From: Polaromonas sp.
Lineage (GTDB): Bacteria > Pseudomonadota > Gammaproteobacteria > Burkholderiales > Burkholderiaceae_C
Length of the DNA stretch: 35,952 nt
NCBI RefSeq assembly: GCF_013817205.1
Contig: NZ_JACDDD010000037.1
Location: forward strand, 1-35,952
Direction of reading: 5' to 3'
The notes under the pieces are model-generated. The model ran no database searches and was not told the DNA's origin. It saw only the letters and a program-made list of their open reading frames with translations. Every line of letters begins with the position of its first letter. Positions within the stretch are counted from its first letter, which is position 1. Positions 1 to 13,574 of this stretch are shown piece by piece. The translations under genes were made by a program, and so were the position numbers.

Positions 1-126
1 GGCGACAACGTGTCGATCACCGTCAAGCTGATCAACCCGATCGCCATGGAAGAGGGTCTGCGTTTCGCCATCCGCGAGGGCGGCAAGACCGTCGGCGCCG
101 GTGTTGTGGCCAAGATCATTGCGTAA
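1..126 (+). CDS. tuf: Elongation factor Tu, C-terminal fragment (window edge)
   Basis: The first 41 codons read as the end of the EF-Tu beta-barrel domain 3, with the segments [20 protein letters not shown] and [14 protein letters not shown], and stop at TAA 124-126. EF-Tu is the GTPase that brings aminoacyl-tRNA to the ribosomal A site. The start lies outside the window, so the GTPase domain cannot be inspected. A tRNA-Trp follows 29 bp later and then secE-nusG, the usual betaproteobacterial order, in which this tuf copy is followed by tRNA-Trp. Identification of the fragment is secure; which tuf copy (A or B) cannot be told from the sequence. Confidence 0.95.
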   Translation, partial: GDNVSITVKLINPIAMEEGLRFAIREGGKTVGAGVVAKIIA

Positions 127-155
127 GCACTGAACATTTTTGCGAGGTTTGACGG

Positions 156-231
156 AGGGGTATAGCTCAATTGGCAGAGCGTCGGTCTCCAAAACCGAAG
201 GTTGTAGGTTCGATTCCTACTGCCCCTGCCA
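156..231 (+). tRNA. trnW: tRNA-Trp, anticodon CCA
   Basis: A 76-nt cloverleaf including an encoded CCA end. The acceptor arm AGGGGTA pairs with TGCCCCT, the anticodon stem TCGGT pairs with ACCGA around the loop CTCCAAA, and the anticodon CCA is at 189-191. The T arm carries the conserved GTTCGATTC loop. It lies between tuf and secE, so it is probably co-transcribed with one or both and released by RNase processing. Confidence 0.97.
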
Positions 232-285
232 CCCGGCCTTGACAGGTGTTGATGCCGCCCGGTGGTTGGAAAAGACAGTAAAGCG

Positions 286-339
286 AAGCCCGCCGGGAGT
301 CCCAGGATCCCAGGTGGGCTTAAGCGTCTGAAAAGACGC
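286..339 (+). promoter_or_regulatory. Structured secE leader: two consecutive hairpins
   Basis: Between tRNA-Trp and secE two inverted repeats follow each other. The first pairs 286-298 with 308-321 (AAGCCCGCC against GGTGGGCTT, continued by GGGA against TCCC, with one wobble pair and one bulge). The second is a perfect 6-bp stem, GCGTCT at 324-329 and AGACGC at 334-339, closed by a GAAA tetraloop. Neither is followed by a T run, so these are more likely RNA processing or stability elements than terminators. The function is inferred; the pairing is direct. Confidence 0.45.
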
Positions 340-367
340 ATGAAGATTGAACAGGAATCAGGCGCTC

Positions 368-751
368 ATGGCCACTTCTCAAGTCGAAACCGTCAGCACC
401 GTCGCTGACAAAGCCAAGCTGGCTCTGGCCCTTGCTCTGGTCGTGGCTTCATTCGTCGGTTTTTACCTGCTGGCCAAGCAAGGCCAGATCGCCCAGTGGG
501 GAGGCTTGCTTGCTGGCCTTGTAGCGGCCGTGATCGTGTTCATGACTTCCGAGCCGGGCAAGCAGTTTGTCGCCTTTGGGCGTGATTCCTGGCGTGAGGT
601 CAAGAAGGTTGTGTGGCCTGCCCGCAAGGAAATCATGCAGATGACGGCTTATGTTTTTGGTTTTGTAGTGGTGATGGCGCTCTTTTTATGGCTCACGGAT
701 AAAACGCTTGAGTGGGTGTTTTACGACCTGATCTTGGGGTGGAAAAAATAA
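368..751 (+). CDS. secE: Preprotein translocase subunit SecE
   Basis: SecE is the small membrane subunit that clamps SecY in the SecYEG channel of the inner membrane. The 127-aa product has the three-helix form seen in many proteobacteria: two hydrophobic stretches at about residues 18-38 and 44-63, the conserved amphipathic segment [15 protein letters not shown], and a last membrane helix ending near the C terminus. I chose ATG 368 (MATSQVETV) over the in-frame TTG 347 because it gives the usual family length and N terminus. The TAA stop overlaps the nusG ATG by one base (TAATG), which indicates translational coupling. Confidence 0.95.
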   Translation: MATSQVETVSTVADKAKLALALALVVASFVGFYLLAKQGQIAQWGGLLAGLVAAVIVFMTSEPGKQFVAFGRDSWREVKKVVWPARKEIMQMTAYVFGFVVVMALFLWLTDKTLEWVFYDLILGWKK

Positions 752-1347
752 TGAGCGATATGAACGGTGACGTGATCAGCGAAGTGGCGGCTGGCACATC
801 CCTGCAGCCGACCCCCGGCATGCAGTGGTATGTCGTGCATGCCTATTCGGGCATGGAGAAAGCCGTTGAGCGCAACATTGTCGAGCGCATCAACCGCGCC
901 GGCATGCAGGCCAAGTTTGGTCGTTTCTTGGTGCCGACGGAAGAAGTTGTTGAAATCAAGAATGGTCAGAAAAAAACCACCGAGCGCCGTTTCTTCCCCG
1001 GCTATGTGCTGGTCGAAATGGTCATGGATGACGAGACCTGGCATCTGGTGAAGCACACCAACAAGGTGACGGGTTTTGTTGGCGGCGCAAAAAACCGCCC
1101 GGCTCCGATTTCGGAGGAAGACGTCCAGAAAATCGTGAGTCAGATGCAGGTCGGCACCGAGAAGCCGCGCCACAAGGTCGAGTTTGAAACCGGCGAATAC
1201 GTGCGCGTCAAGGACGGCCCATTCACCGACTTCAACGGTACCGTTGAGGAAGTCAATTACGACAAGAACAAGGTGCGCGTATCGGTAACGATTTTTGGCC
1301 GCGCGACACCGGTTGAGCTGGAATTCAGCCAGATCGAAAAAACCTGA
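751..1347 (+). CDS. nusG: Transcription termination/antitermination protein NusG
   Basis: NusG binds RNA polymerase across its cleft, increases processivity, and links polymerase to Rho or to the ribosome (protein S10). The 198-aa product has the NGN domain starting at [15 protein letters not shown], the segment [10 protein letters not shown], and a C-terminal KOW domain ([19 protein letters not shown]). The start at 751 overlaps the secE stop; a longer in-frame reading from 712 would run inside secE and is rejected. The first 24 residues are a short non-conserved extension, common in betaproteobacterial NusG. Confidence 0.96.
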   Translation: MSDMNGDVISEVAAGTSLQPTPGMQWYVVHAYSGMEKAVERNIVERINRAGMQAKFGRFLVPTEEVVEIKNGQKKTTERRFFPGYVLVEMVMDDETWHLVKHTNKVTGFVGGAKNRPAPISEEDVQKIVSQMQVGTEKPRHKVEFETGEYVRVKDGPFTDFNGTVEEVNYDKNKVRVSVTIFGRATPVELEFSQIEKT

Positions 1348-1488
1348 ATTTCGATCTAGTTTTAAATTTTCGCGCTTTGCAACTCGGCGCGAAGGGTTCG
1401 CAAGAGCCTGATTGAGTTGTGTAACCCCCGGGGAGCCCGGACCTGTTTTTAACAGCGTCTTGGCGTTAGTACCCGCAAGGAGAAAAGT
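1348..1488 (+). promoter_or_regulatory. Leader of rplK with a 7-bp inverted repeat
   Basis: The 141-bp gap between nusG and rplK holds the inverted repeat TTCGCGC (1369-1375) and GCGCGAA (1387-1393). It has no T run after it. In E. coli the leader of the rplKA mRNA carries the binding site through which excess L1 represses translation, so a regulatory leader is expected here. I cannot identify the exact L1 site. A strong Shine-Dalgarno (AAGGAGA) precedes rplK. Confidence 0.4.
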
Positions 1489-1923
1489 ATGGCGAAAAAA
1501 ATCGTCGGCTTCATCAAGCTGCAAGTGCCAGCTGGTAAGGCCAACCCGTCCCCCCCGATTGGCCCGGCGTTGGGTCAGCGCGGCCTGAACATCATGGAAT
1601 TCTGCAAGGCATTCAATGCCCAGACCCAAGGTGTTGAGCCCGGTCTGCCACTGCCTGTGGTGATCACGGCATTTGCTGACAAGAGCTTCACCTTTGTCAT
1701 CAAGACGCCTCCCGCAGGCGTCCTGATCAAGAAGGCCATCAAGCTGGACAAGGGTTCTGCTACACCGCACACGGTGAAGGTTGGCAAGATTTCCCGCGCA
1801 CAGCTGGAAGAAATCGCCAAGACGAAAATGAAAGACATGACGGCTGCAGACCTCGACGCTGCAGTTCGTACGATTGCTGGTACGGCTCGCTCCATGGGCG
1901 TGTCGGTGGAGGGTGTTGTATGA
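1489..1923 (+). CDS. rplK: 50S ribosomal protein L11
   Basis: L11 forms the stalk base of the large subunit with 23S rRNA and is part of the GTPase-associated centre; it is needed for RelA activation by uncharged tRNA. The 144-aa product starts [20 protein letters not shown] and contains the proline-rich hinge region [15 protein letters not shown] and the C-terminal RNA-binding domain ending [13 protein letters not shown]. Length and start match the family. ATG 1489 follows an AAGGAGA site at good spacing. Its TGA overlaps the rplA ATG by four bases (ATGA), giving coupled synthesis of L11 and L1. Confidence 0.98.
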   Translation: MAKKIVGFIKLQVPAGKANPSPPIGPALGQRGLNIMEFCKAFNAQTQGVEPGLPLPVVITAFADKSFTFVIKTPPAGVLIKKAIKLDKGSATPHTVKVGKISRAQLEEIAKTKMKDMTAADLDAAVRTIAGTARSMGVSVEGVV

Positions 1924-2615
1924 GCAAGCTGACCAAGCGCCAAAAAACCATTGGCGACAAAATCGACAGCAACAAGCTGTACCCCGTGGCTGACGCCCTG
2001 GGTCTGGTTAAAGAGTTTGCCGTCGCCAAGTTCGATGAGTCCATCGACGTGGCCGTCCAACTCGGTATTGATGCCAAGAAATCCGACCAAGTCGTTCGCG
2101 GCGCTGTCGTGTTGCCTAACGGCACTGGCAAAACCAAACGTGTGGCTGTGTTCGCCCAAGGCGCCAAGGCTGAAGAAGCCAAGGCCGCTGGCGCTGACAT
2201 CGTCGGCATGGACGATCTGGCTGCCGACATCAAGGCTGGCAAGATGGACTTCGACGTTGTGATCGCATCGCCTGACGCCATGCGTGTCGTCGGTACCCTG
2301 GGCCAGATCCTCGGCCCACGTGGTTTGATGCCCAATCCGAAAGTCGGCACGGTGACTCCTGATGTGGCCACGGCCGTGAAAAACGCCAAAGCCGGTCAAG
2401 TGCAGTTCCGTGTGGACAAAGCCGGTATCGTGCACGGCACCATTGGCCGTCGCTCTTTCGACAACGACAAGCTGCAGGGCAACCTGGCTGCACTGATCGA
2501 TGCGTTGACCAAGGCCAAACCTGCGTCGAGCAAGGGCGTGTACCTGAGGAAAGTGGCGGTTTCGTCAACGATGGGCGTGGGCGTTCGCGTCGACACGCAA
2601 ACCATTTCGGCGTAA
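1920..2615 (+). CDS. rplA: 50S ribosomal protein L1
   Basis: L1 forms the mobile L1 stalk at the E site and, in E. coli, represses its own rplKA mRNA. The 231-aa product has the expected length and conserved segments: [11 protein letters not shown] at the start, the domain II signature [19 protein letters not shown] region (here [18 protein letters not shown]), and the C-terminal [17 protein letters not shown]. It begins inside the rplK stop codon. A 260-bp leader separates it from rplJ, the usual break between the L11-L1 and L10-L7/L12 pairs. Confidence 0.98.
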   Translation: MSKLTKRQKTIGDKIDSNKLYPVADALGLVKEFAVAKFDESIDVAVQLGIDAKKSDQVVRGAVVLPNGTGKTKRVAVFAQGAKAEEAKAAGADIVGMDDLAADIKAGKMDFDVVIASPDAMRVVGTLGQILGPRGLMPNPKVGTVTPDVATAVKNAKAGQVQFRVDKAGIVHGTIGRRSFDNDKLQGNLAALIDALTKAKPASSKGVYLRKVAVSSTMGVGVRVDTQTISA

Positions 2616-2875
2616 TCGCGAGAATTTGAACGGCTCGCAAGGGCAGTTCGAAGTGGTGGGCTGCCGGGGTTTCGGCTGCGGCAGGCCATCCAGGACCGTT
2701 GGTGCGACAGGACGCAAGTCTGCCGCTTAATCGTCGCAAGACAGCCAACGCAGATGGCGATCCCGCTGCTGAATGGTTTTGAAAAGAATCTGAAACAGTT
2801 GGTCGCTGAACATAGGCGTGTGGATCGGGGAGCGCGAAGGCGCAATCTGAAAAACACATTATTAAGGAGTAGACC
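2616..2875 (+). promoter_or_regulatory. rplJ leader, expected L10-L7/L12 autoregulation region
   Basis: This 260-bp untranslated stretch precedes rplJL. It ends with a strong AAGGAG site at 2864-2869. In proteobacteria the equivalent leader folds into a structure bound by the L10(L12)4 complex, which blocks L10 translation. The length and position fit. I see several short complementary segments rich in GGCTGC/GCAGGC but did not derive a fold, so the assignment rests on position and family knowledge. Confidence 0.5.
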
Positions 2876-3421
2876 TTGAGTCTCAACCGCAGTGAGAAAC
2901 AAGCCGTCATTGATGAAGTGACCGGCCTCGCCGCTAAAGCTCAAACGCTCGTGATGGCGGAATACCGTGGCATCACGGTCGCTGACATGACCAAGCTTCG
3001 CAGCCAAGCCCGCGACAAAGGCGTGACCCTGAGCGTGTTGAAAAACACCTTGGCTCGCCGCGCCGTGGCTGGCAGCGCGTTTGACGTCCTGTCCGACCAG
3101 ATGACCGGTCCGTTGATCTACAGCTTTTCCACAGACGCTGTCGCTGCCGCCAAGGTAGTGGCCGACTTCGCGAAAACCAACGACAAGTTGGTGATTCGCG
3201 CAGGCGCCATGTCCGGAAAAGTCCTGGACGTGAACGGCGTCAAGCAGCTTGCGAACATCCCTTCGAAAGAAGTGCTGCTCGCCCAGTTGTGTGGCTTGCT
3301 GATGTCGCCCATTTCGCGTACGGCCGTAGTGCTGGGCGCGCTGGCGGCGAAAAAGGGCGGTGGCGGCACCGACGCATCAAGCGAAGCCCCGGCAGCAGAG
3401 CCCGAAGCTGTAGCAGCTTGA
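2876..3421 (+). CDS. rplJ: 50S ribosomal protein L10
   Basis: L10 anchors the L7/L12 dimers to the ribosome stalk. The product is 181 aa and starts [14 protein letters not shown], followed by the conserved [16 protein letters not shown] and [10 protein letters not shown] segments; the C-terminal helix and an Ala/Glu-rich tail bind L7/L12. The start codon is TTG at 2876, supported by AAGGAG six bases upstream and by the family N terminus; no in-frame ATG gives a complete protein. The rare start codon may help keep L10 output matched to L7/L12. rplL follows 28 bp later. Confidence 0.96.
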   Translation: MSLNRSEKQAVIDEVTGLAAKAQTLVMAEYRGITVADMTKLRSQARDKGVTLSVLKNTLARRAVAGSAFDVLSDQMTGPLIYSFSTDAVAAAKVVADFAKTNDKLVIRAGAMSGKVLDVNGVKQLANIPSKEVLLAQLCGLLMSPISRTAVVLGALAAKKGGGGTDASSEAPAAEPEAVAA

Positions 3422-3449
3422 ATTTGTACCAACTTATTAGGAAATCAAA

Positions 3450-3827
3450 ATGGCATTCGACAAAGACTCATTTTTGACCGCGCTCGACAGCATGACGGTC
3501 CTCGAACTCAACGATCTGGTGAAGGCCATCGAAGAGAAATTTGGCGTGAGCGCTGCAGCCATGGCCGCACCTGGCGGTGGCGGCGGCGGTGCTGCTGCAC
3601 CGGCTGCTGAAGAGAAGACCGACTTCAACGTCGTTCTGCTCGAAGCTGGCGCGCAGAAGGTTCAGGTCATCAAGGCCGTTCGCGAAATCACCGGCCTGGG
3701 CTTGAAAGAAGCCAAGGACCTGGTCGATGGCGCTCCGAAGAACGTCAAGGAAGGCCTTCCAAAAGCCGATGCAGAAGCTGCCAAGAAAAAGCTTGAGGAA
3801 GCCGGCGCGAAAGTCGAACTCAAGTAA
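3450..3827 (+). CDS. rplL: 50S ribosomal protein L7/L12
   Basis: L7/L12 is the multi-copy stalk protein that recruits translation factors. The 125-aa product shows all three parts: the N-terminal dimer domain ([19 protein letters not shown]), a flexible Ala/Gly/Pro hinge with a run of five to six glycines near residues 40-50, and the C-terminal factor-binding domain ([19 protein letters not shown]). Start ATG 3450 follows TTAGGAAA. Its mRNA probably continues into rpoB through the attenuator-like hairpin described next. Confidence 0.98.
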   Translation: MAFDKDSFLTALDSMTVLELNDLVKAIEEKFGVSAAAMAAPGGGGGGAAAPAAEEKTDFNVVLLEAGAQKVQVIKAVREITGLGLKEAKDLVDGAPKNVKEGLPKADAEAAKKKLEEAGAKVELK

Positions 3828-3844
3828 TCCTTGTGTTTTTCGAA

Positions 3845-3872
3845 GGCTGGAAGCCGGTTTCGGCTTCCAGCC
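3845..3872 (+). terminator. rplL-rpoB hairpin: partial terminator or processing site
   Basis: A perfect 12-bp stem pairs GGCTGGAAGCCG (3845-3856) with CGGCTTCCAGCC (3861-3872) over a GTTT loop. The tail TTTCGTGCTTTC has few consecutive T residues, so termination would be incomplete. E. coli has an attenuator at the same place, which lowers rpoBC output relative to the ribosomal proteins, and an RNase III site. The stem is seen directly; the attenuator role is by analogy. Confidence 0.65.
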
Positions 3873-4162
3873 TTTCGTGCTTTCAAGGAGTACCGTTAAA
3901 AGCGCTGCAATGCCGGCCTTTTAGCCTCTTTGGAAACACTGGCAAGCAGATTTGACGAAAATCTTCTTGCCAGTGCTTCCTGACCCCGACTGCAGGAAGC
4001 GCCTTGGTTCGGGCAACGTGCAATGCGTTGCCGTCCGCCATGGTTGGTAGTGGCCAACCACCAAGTCTGTTTGATTACGTGGTGTATTCATTCAAGACAG
4101 TCGCCAGAGCTTAACAAGCCGGTTGCCCATACCGGTTTGCGTTCCATCCAAGCGGAGAACTC

Positions 4163-8275
<4,113 letters not shown>

Positions 8276-8302
8276 TCAACAGGAAAGAAAAGGATTTAAC
8301 TC

Positions 8303-11300
8303 ATGAAATCATTACTCGACCTGTTCAAGCAATTCACGCCGGATGAGCATTTTGATGCCATCAAGATCGGCATGGCCTCGCCCGAAAAGATCCGCTCGTG
8401 GTCTTTCGGCGAAGTGAAAAAGCCTGAAACCATCAACTACCGCACCTTCAAGCCGGAACGCGACGGCCTGTTCTGCGCCAAGATTTTTGGCCCGATCAAG
8501 GATTACGAATGCCTGTGCGGCAAGTACAAGCGCCTCAAGCACCGCGGAGTCATCTGCGAGAAGTGCGGCGTTGAAGTCACGCAGACCAAGGTTCGCCGCG
8601 AACGCATGGGTCACATCGACCTGGCCGCACCGTGCGCACACATCTGGTTCCTGAAGTCGCTGCCGTCACGTCTGGGCCTGGTGCTCGACATGACACTGCG
8701 CGACATCGAACGCGTGTTGTACTTTGAAGCATATGTGGTGACTGACCCCGGCATGACCCCGCTGAAGAAATTCAGCATCATGTCCGAGGACGACTACGAC
8801 GCCAAGCGCAAGGAATACGGTGACGAGTACACCGCCAAGATGGGCGCCGAAGGCATCAAGGACCTGCTCGAAGGGCTGGACCTCGACGTCGAAATCGACA
8901 AGCTGCGCAATGACCTGACCGGGTCTGAAATCAAGATCAAGAAAAACGCCAAGCGTTTGAAATTGATGGAAGCGTTCAAGAAGTCGGGCATCAAGCCGCA
9001 CTGGATGGTGCTGGACGTGTTGCCGGTGTTGCCGCCGGACCTGCGACCGCTGGTCCCGCTGGACGGTGGCCGCTTCGCGACCTCGGACCTGAACGACTTG
9101 TACCGCCGCGTGATCAACCGCAACAGCCGCCTGCGCCGTTTGCTGGAGCTGAAGGCGCCGGAAATCATTGCCCGCAACGAAAAGCGCATGTTGCAAGAGG
9201 CTGTGGACAGCCTGCTGGACAACGGTCGCCGTGGCAAGGCCATGACCGGCGCCAACAAGCGCGCGCTGAAGTCTTTGGCCGACATGATCAAGGGCAAGTC
9301 GGGCCGTTTCCGCCAGAACTTGCTGGGCAAGCGTGTCGACTATTCGGGTCGCTCCGTGATCACCGTGGGCCCGACGCTCAAGCTGCACCAGTGCGGCCTG
9401 CCCAAGCTGATGGCCCTGGAGCTGTTCAAGCCTTTCATCTTCTCGCGCCTCGAAGCCATGGGCATCGCGACCACGATCAAGGCTGCCAAGAAGGAAGTCG
9501 AATCCGGCACGCCGGTGGTGTGGGACATCCTGGAAGAGGTGATCAAGGAGCACCCGGTGATGCTCAACCGGGCGCCCACGCTGCACCGCCTGGGCATCCA
9601 GGCATTTGAGCCCATCCTGATCGAAGGCAAGGCCATCCAGCTGCACCCGCTCGTCTGCTCGGCCTTCAACGCCGACTTTGACGGTGACCAGATGGCTGTC
9701 CACGTGCCGCTGTCGGTTGAGGCGCAGATGGAAGCGCGCACCTTGATGCTGGCATCGAACAACATCCTGTTCCCGGCCAACGGCGAGCCCTCCATCGTCC
9801 CTTCGCAGGACGTGGTGCTGGGCTTGTATTACACGACCCGCGACCGTACCAATGGCAAGGGCGAAGGCCTGGTGTTCGCCGATACCGGCGAAGTCCGCCG
9901 CGCCTTTGACGCGGGCGAGCTTGACCTGAACGCCCGCATCAGTGTGCGTTTGACCGAGTGGACCAAGGACAAGGCCAGCGGCGAGTTCGTGCCATCGACC
10001 AAGCTGTGGGAGACCACCGGCGGCCGTGCCCTGCTGTCCGAGATCCTGCCCAAGGGTTTGCCTTTCTCCAACATCAACAAGGCGTTGAAGAAGAAGGAAA
10101 TCTCCAAGCTGATCAACGTGTCTTTTCGCAAGTGCGGACTGAAAGAGACCGTGGTGTTTGCCGACAAGCTGCTGCAGTCCGGCTTCCGCCTGGCGACCAA
10201 GGCTGGCATCTCCATCTGCATCGACGACATGCTGATCCCCAAGGAAAAGCCGAGCATCATTGCCCGCGCCCAGAAGGAAGTCAAAGAGATCGAGCAGCAG
10301 TATGTCTCGGGTCTGGTGACCTCCGGTGAGCGCTACAACAAGGTGGTCGATATCTGGGGCAAGTCCGGCGACGAAGTGTCCAAGGTGATGATGGCCCAGC
10401 TCTCCAAAGAGAGGGTCACGGATCGCCACGGCAAGGAAGTCGAGCAAGAATCCTTCAACTCCATCTACATGATGGCCGACTCCGGCGCTCGCGGTTCTGC
10501 GGCGCAGATCCGCCAGGTGGCTGGCATGCGCGGTTTGATGGCCAAGCCTGACGGCTCCATCATCGAAACGCCGATCACCGCCAACTTCCGTGAAGGCTTG
10601 AACGTGCTGGAGTACTTCATCTCCACCCACGGTGCGCGTAAAGGCCTGGCCGACACGGCGCTGAAAACCGCCAACTCCGGTTACCTCACCCGCCGCCTGT
10701 GCGACGTGGTTCAGGACCTGGTGGTGACGGAAGAGGATTGCGGCACCCAGGACGGCTCGCTGATGCGCGCCATCGTCGAGGGTGGTGAGGTCATCGAATC
10801 GCTGCGTGACCGTATCCTCGGCCGGACTGCGGTGGAAGACATCCTGCACCCCGAAAATCGTGGTGTGCTGGCCAAAGCCGGCGTCATGCTGGACGAGGAC
10901 CTGATCGAGGACCTCGAAGCTGCGGGCGTTGACGAAGTCAAGGTGCGTACGGCCCTGACTTGCGAAACACGTTTCGGCCTTTGCGCCAAGTGTTACGGCC
11001 GCGACCTGGGCCGTGGCGGCCTGATCAACATCGGTGAGGCGGTCGGCATCATTGCCGCGCAATCGATCGGCGAGCCGGGCACCCAGCTGACCATGCGGAC
11101 CTTCCACATCGGTGGCGCCGCATCACGCGCAGCCATTGCGTCCAGCGTCGAAGCCAAGTCCAACGGCGTGATCGGCTTCAATGCACCAATGCGTTATGTG
11201 ACCAACAGCAAGGGCGAACTGGTGGTGATTGCCCGTTCCGGGGAGATCGTCATCCATGACGAGCATGGCCGCGAGCGTGAGCGCCACAAGGTGCCGTACG

Positions 11301-12514
11301 GTGGCGTGCTGAACGTCAAGGCCGACCAGCAGATCAAGGCCGGCGCCATTCTGGCCAACTGGGATCCGCTGACCCGCCCCATCATCACGGAGTTTGCCGG
11401 CAAGGTGCTCTTCGAAAATGTGGAAGAAGGCGTGACGGTCGCCAAGCAACTCGACGAAGTGACCGGTCTGTCCACCCTGGTGGTGATCGATCCGAAGCGT
11501 CGTGGCGTGACCAAGGTGGTTCGCCCGCAGGTCAAGCTCATTGATGCCACCGGCAATGAAGTCAAGATCCCCGGCACCGATCACTCGGTGACGATTGGCT
11601 TTCAGATTGGCGCGCTGGTGCAGGTGCGTGATGGCCAGGACGTGGGCCCCGGCGAAGTGCTGGCGCGTATTCCGGTCGAAGGCCAGAAAACCCGTGACAT
11701 CACCGGCGGTCTGCCGCGTGTGGCCGAGCTGTTCGAAGCCCGTACCCCGAAAGACAAGGGAACGCTGGCAGAGATGACCGGTACCGTGTCCTTCGGCAAG
11801 GAAACCAAGGGCAAGATCCGCTTGCAGATCACGGATCCCGAAGGCAAGGTCTGGGAAGACCTGGTTCCGAAGGAGAAAAACATCCTGGTGCATGAAGGCC
11901 AGGTCGTGAACAAGGGCGAGTCGATTGTGGACGGCCCGGCCGATCCACAGGACATCCTGCGCCTGCTGGGCATGGAAGAGCTGGCCCGCTACATCGTCGA
12001 CGAAGTGCAGGACGTTTACCGTCTGCAGGGCGTGAAGATCAACGACAAGCACATTGAAGTGATTGTTCGTCAGATGCTGCGCCGCGTGGTGGTTGAGAAC
12101 GTCGGTGAGTCCAACTACATTGCCGGCGAGCAGGTTGAGCGTTCGGTCATTCTGGATGCCAACGACGCCTTGCGTGCAGACGGCAAGATTGCGGCGACAT
12201 TCAGCAACCTGTTGCTCGGTATCACCAAGGCCTCGCTGTCCACCGACTCGTTCATTTCTGCGGCTTCCTTCCAGGAAACCACCCGCGTTCTCACCGAGGC
12301 TGCCATCATGGGCAAGCGCGACGAGTTGCGTGGTCTGAAAGAGAATGTGATCGTCGGACGCCTGATTCCTGCCGGTACCGGCATGGCCTATCACGAGGCA
12401 CGCAAGGCCAAGGATCAGATGGACGACGCCGAGCGCCGCGCCATCGCCGAAGCCGAAGCGGCCGAGCTGGAAGCCCTGCCCGAGCAAACCAGCGAAGGTG
12501 CAGCCAGCGAGTAA
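8303..12514 (+). CDS. rpoC: DNA-directed RNA polymerase subunit beta'
   Basis: The beta' subunit carries the catalytic Mg2+ site of RNA polymerase. The 1403-aa product includes the N-terminal zinc ribbon ([20 protein letters not shown]), the invariant NADFDGD at residues 456-462 that binds the catalytic metal, the bridge helix/trigger loop region ([20 protein letters not shown]), and a second zinc site with [11 protein letters not shown]. It ends in an acidic, Ala/Glu-rich tail. The gene starts 27 bp after rpoB and is followed by an intrinsic terminator. Confidence 0.99.
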   Translation: MKSLLDLFKQFTPDEHFDAIKIGMASPEKIRSWSFGEVKKPETINYRTFKPERDGLFCAKIFGPIKDYECLCGKYKRLKHRGVICEKCGVEVTQTKVRRERMGHIDLAAPCAHIWFLKSLPSRLGLVLDMTLRDIERVLYFEAYVVTDPGMTPLKKFSIMSEDDYDAKRKEYGDEYTAKMGAEGIKDLLEGLDLDVEIDKLRNDLTGSEIKIKKNAKRLKLMEAFKKSGIKPHWMVLDVLPVLPPDLRPLVPLDGGRFATSDLNDLYRRVINRNSRLRRLLELKAPEIIARNEKRMLQEAVDSLLDNGRRGKAMTGANKRALKSLADMIKGKSGRFRQNLLGKRVDYSGRSVITVGPTLKLHQCGLPKLMALELFKPFIFSRLEAMGIATTIKAAKKEVESGTPVVWDILEEVIKEHPVMLNRAPTLHRLGIQAFEPILIEGKAIQLHPLVCSAFNADFDGDQMAVHVPLSVEAQMEARTLMLASNNILFPANGEPSIVPSQDVVLGLYYTTRDRTNGKGEGLVFADTGEVRRAFDAGELDLNARISVRLTEWTKDKASGEFVPSTKLWETTGGRALLSEILPKGLPFSNINKALKKKEISKLINVSFRKCGLKETVVFADKLLQSGFRLATKAGISICIDDMLIPKEKPSIIARAQKEVKEIEQQYVSGLVTSGERYNKVVDIWGKSGDEVSKVMMAQLSKERVTDRHGKEVEQESFNSIYMMADSGARGSAAQIRQVAGMRGLMAKPDGSIIETPITANFREGLNVLEYFISTHGARKGLADTALKTANSGYLTRRLCDVVQDLVVTEEDCGTQDGSLMRAIVEGGEVIESLRDRILGRTAVEDILHPENRGVLAKAGVMLDEDLIEDLEAAGVDEVKVRTALTCETRFGLCAKCYGRDLGRGGLINIGEAVGIIAAQSIGEPGTQLTMRTFHIGGAASRAAIASSVEAKSNGVIGFNAPMRYVTNSKGELVVIARSGEIVIHDEHGRERERHKVPYGGVLNVKADQQIKAGAILANWDPLTRPIITEFAGKVLFENVEEGVTVAKQLDEVTGLSTLVVIDPKRRGVTKVVRPQVKLIDATGNEVKIPGTDHSVTIGFQIGALVQVRDGQDVGPGEVLARIPVEGQKTRDITGGLPRVAELFEARTPKDKGTLAEMTGTVSFGKETKGKIRLQITDPEGKVWEDLVPKEKNILVHEGQVVNKGESIVDGPADPQDILRLLGMEELARYIVDEVQDVYRLQGVKINDKHIEVIVRQMLRRVVVENVGESNYIAGEQVERSVILDANDALRADGKIAATFSNLLLGITKASLSTDSFISAASFQETTRVLTEAAIMGKRDELRGLKENVIVGRLIPAGTGMAYHEARKAKDQMDDAERRAIAEAEAAELEALPEQTSEGAASE

Positions 12515-12543
12515 TTGCTGCTTTTTGACGCTATAAAAAGCGG

Positions 12544-12584
12544 AGCGCCCCATGTCCTTGAATAAAGGGCGTGGGGCGTTTTTC
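12544..12584 (+). terminator. Intrinsic terminator after rpoC
   Basis: An 11-bp stem (12544-12554 with 12570-12580; core CGCCCCA against TGGGGCG, with two wobble pairs) is followed by a T run at 12579-12583. It lies 30 bp after the rpoC stop and ends the long ribosomal protein/RNA polymerase operon. Confidence 0.85.
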
Positions 12585-12610
12585 ATTCAAAAAGCGAAGA
12601 ATGGGCTGCG

Positions 12611-12643
12611 AATCGGGCTGTGCGGGGCTGTGCGGGGCTGTAC
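12611..12643 (+). repeat. Short 10-bp tandem repeat upstream of lemA
   Basis: The unit TGCGGGGCTG occurs twice exactly at 12621-12640 and is preceded by a partly matching unit (AATCGGGCTG) and followed by TACGG. The period of 10 bp is close to one DNA turn. It lies about 80 bp upstream of the lemA start codon; a role in lemA expression is possible but not supported by anything else. Confidence 0.55.
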
Positions 12644-12721
12644 GGCGCCCGCGCTTGTCGGCTACAGTCGCGAAGTCGCTTGAAGGCGCAGCACTGTCGC
12701 TGCATTTGGAGAGAAGTCGCC

Positions 12722-13315
12722 ATGTCCACCCAGTCCCTGATCCTGATTGCCGTGTTTGCCTTGTTGCTGTTCTGGGCCGTCGGCGCCTACAACCGGCTGG
12801 TGCGCCTGAAGAACCTGATTGCCAATGCCTTTGGCCAGATTGACGTGCAGCTCAAGCGCCGCTACGACCTGATTCCCAATCTGGTGGAGGCCGCCAAAAA
12901 ATACCTGCTGCACGAGCGCGAAACCCTGGAAGCCGTGATTGCCGCGCGCAACCAGGCACGCTCGGCCAGCGACGCGGCGCGCAGCCGTCCCACCCATGCG
13001 CCGGAAGTTCTGGCGCTGGCAGTAGCCGAGCAGGCGCTGACGGGCAGCCTGGATCGACTCTTCGCTTTGAACGAGGCCTATCCTGAGCTCAAGGCGGACG
13101 CAACCATCCGGGAACTCAACGAAGAGCTCACCAGCACCGAAAACAAGGTGGCTTTTGCGCGCCAGGCGTACAACGACTGCGTGCTCGACTACAACAACGC
13201 GCAGGCGCAGTTTCCCGCGCTGCTGGTTGCGCGCGTGTTCGGCTTTGCGTCCGCCGCGATGTTGCAGGCCACCCAAAGTGCTGCTGAGCGCCAGGCTGTG
13301 CGCATCGAGATGTGA
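12722..13315 (+). CDS. lemA: LemA family membrane protein
   Basis: A 197-aa protein with a single N-terminal membrane helix (residues about 5-22, LILIAVFALLLFWAVGAYN) and a mostly helical domain that starts with the family signature YNRLVRLKN and VQLKRRYDLIPNLVEAAKKY. LemA proteins are common in bacteria; their molecular role is poorly defined, with the helical domain predicted to lie outside the membrane on the far side of a short N terminus. I chose ATG 12722 with the GGAGAG site over an upstream in-frame codon at 12620, since the family starts close to the membrane helix. An M48 membrane protease follows, a pairing seen in many proteobacteria. Confidence 0.92.
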   Translation: MSTQSLILIAVFALLLFWAVGAYNRLVRLKNLIANAFGQIDVQLKRRYDLIPNLVEAAKKYLLHERETLEAVIAARNQARSASDAARSRPTHAPEVLALAVAEQALTGSLDRLFALNEAYPELKADATIRELNEELTSTENKVAFARQAYNDCVLDYNNAQAQFPALLVARVFGFASAAMLQATQSAAERQAVRIEM

Positions 13316-13319
13316 ACAT

Positions 13320-13490
13320 GGCCCCCACGCTCGCCACTGCGTGTGCTTCGCGAGGCCTTGCAGGCCGCCGCTCGCCAGAGGCTTCGCTTCTGCCGCCTGT
13401 CCAAAGCTGCGCAAGCAGCTTTGGAGCCGCAGGCTCCAGCCTCTCGGGGGCGCTGCGCCTGCGGACCGGCGGAGCCGGATCCGCGGCCCC
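13320..13490 (+). repeat. Dispersed GC-rich repeat, long copy with nested hairpins
   Basis: This 171-bp stretch shares its ends with 16340-16428: both open with GGCCCCCACG and close with CGCTGCGCCTGCGG plus a CCGGC/GCCGG hairpin and GCGGCCCC. The long copy has extra sequence in the middle containing a perfect 11-bp hairpin (13400-13410 with 13415-13425, loop GCAA) and a perfect 6-bp hairpin (GGAGCC 13423-13428 with GGCTCC 13432-13437). I associate this kind of repeat with intergenic regions of Comamonadaceae. It sits between lemA and the M48 gene. Confidence 0.7.
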
Positions 13491-13574
13491 GGCTGGCGAT
13501 GAGAAGGCTCCGTCGGTGTCGCGACCGCGCGCGGACCTTCCCCGCTGTGGCTGGCGCACCTGAACGGTTTGAGT

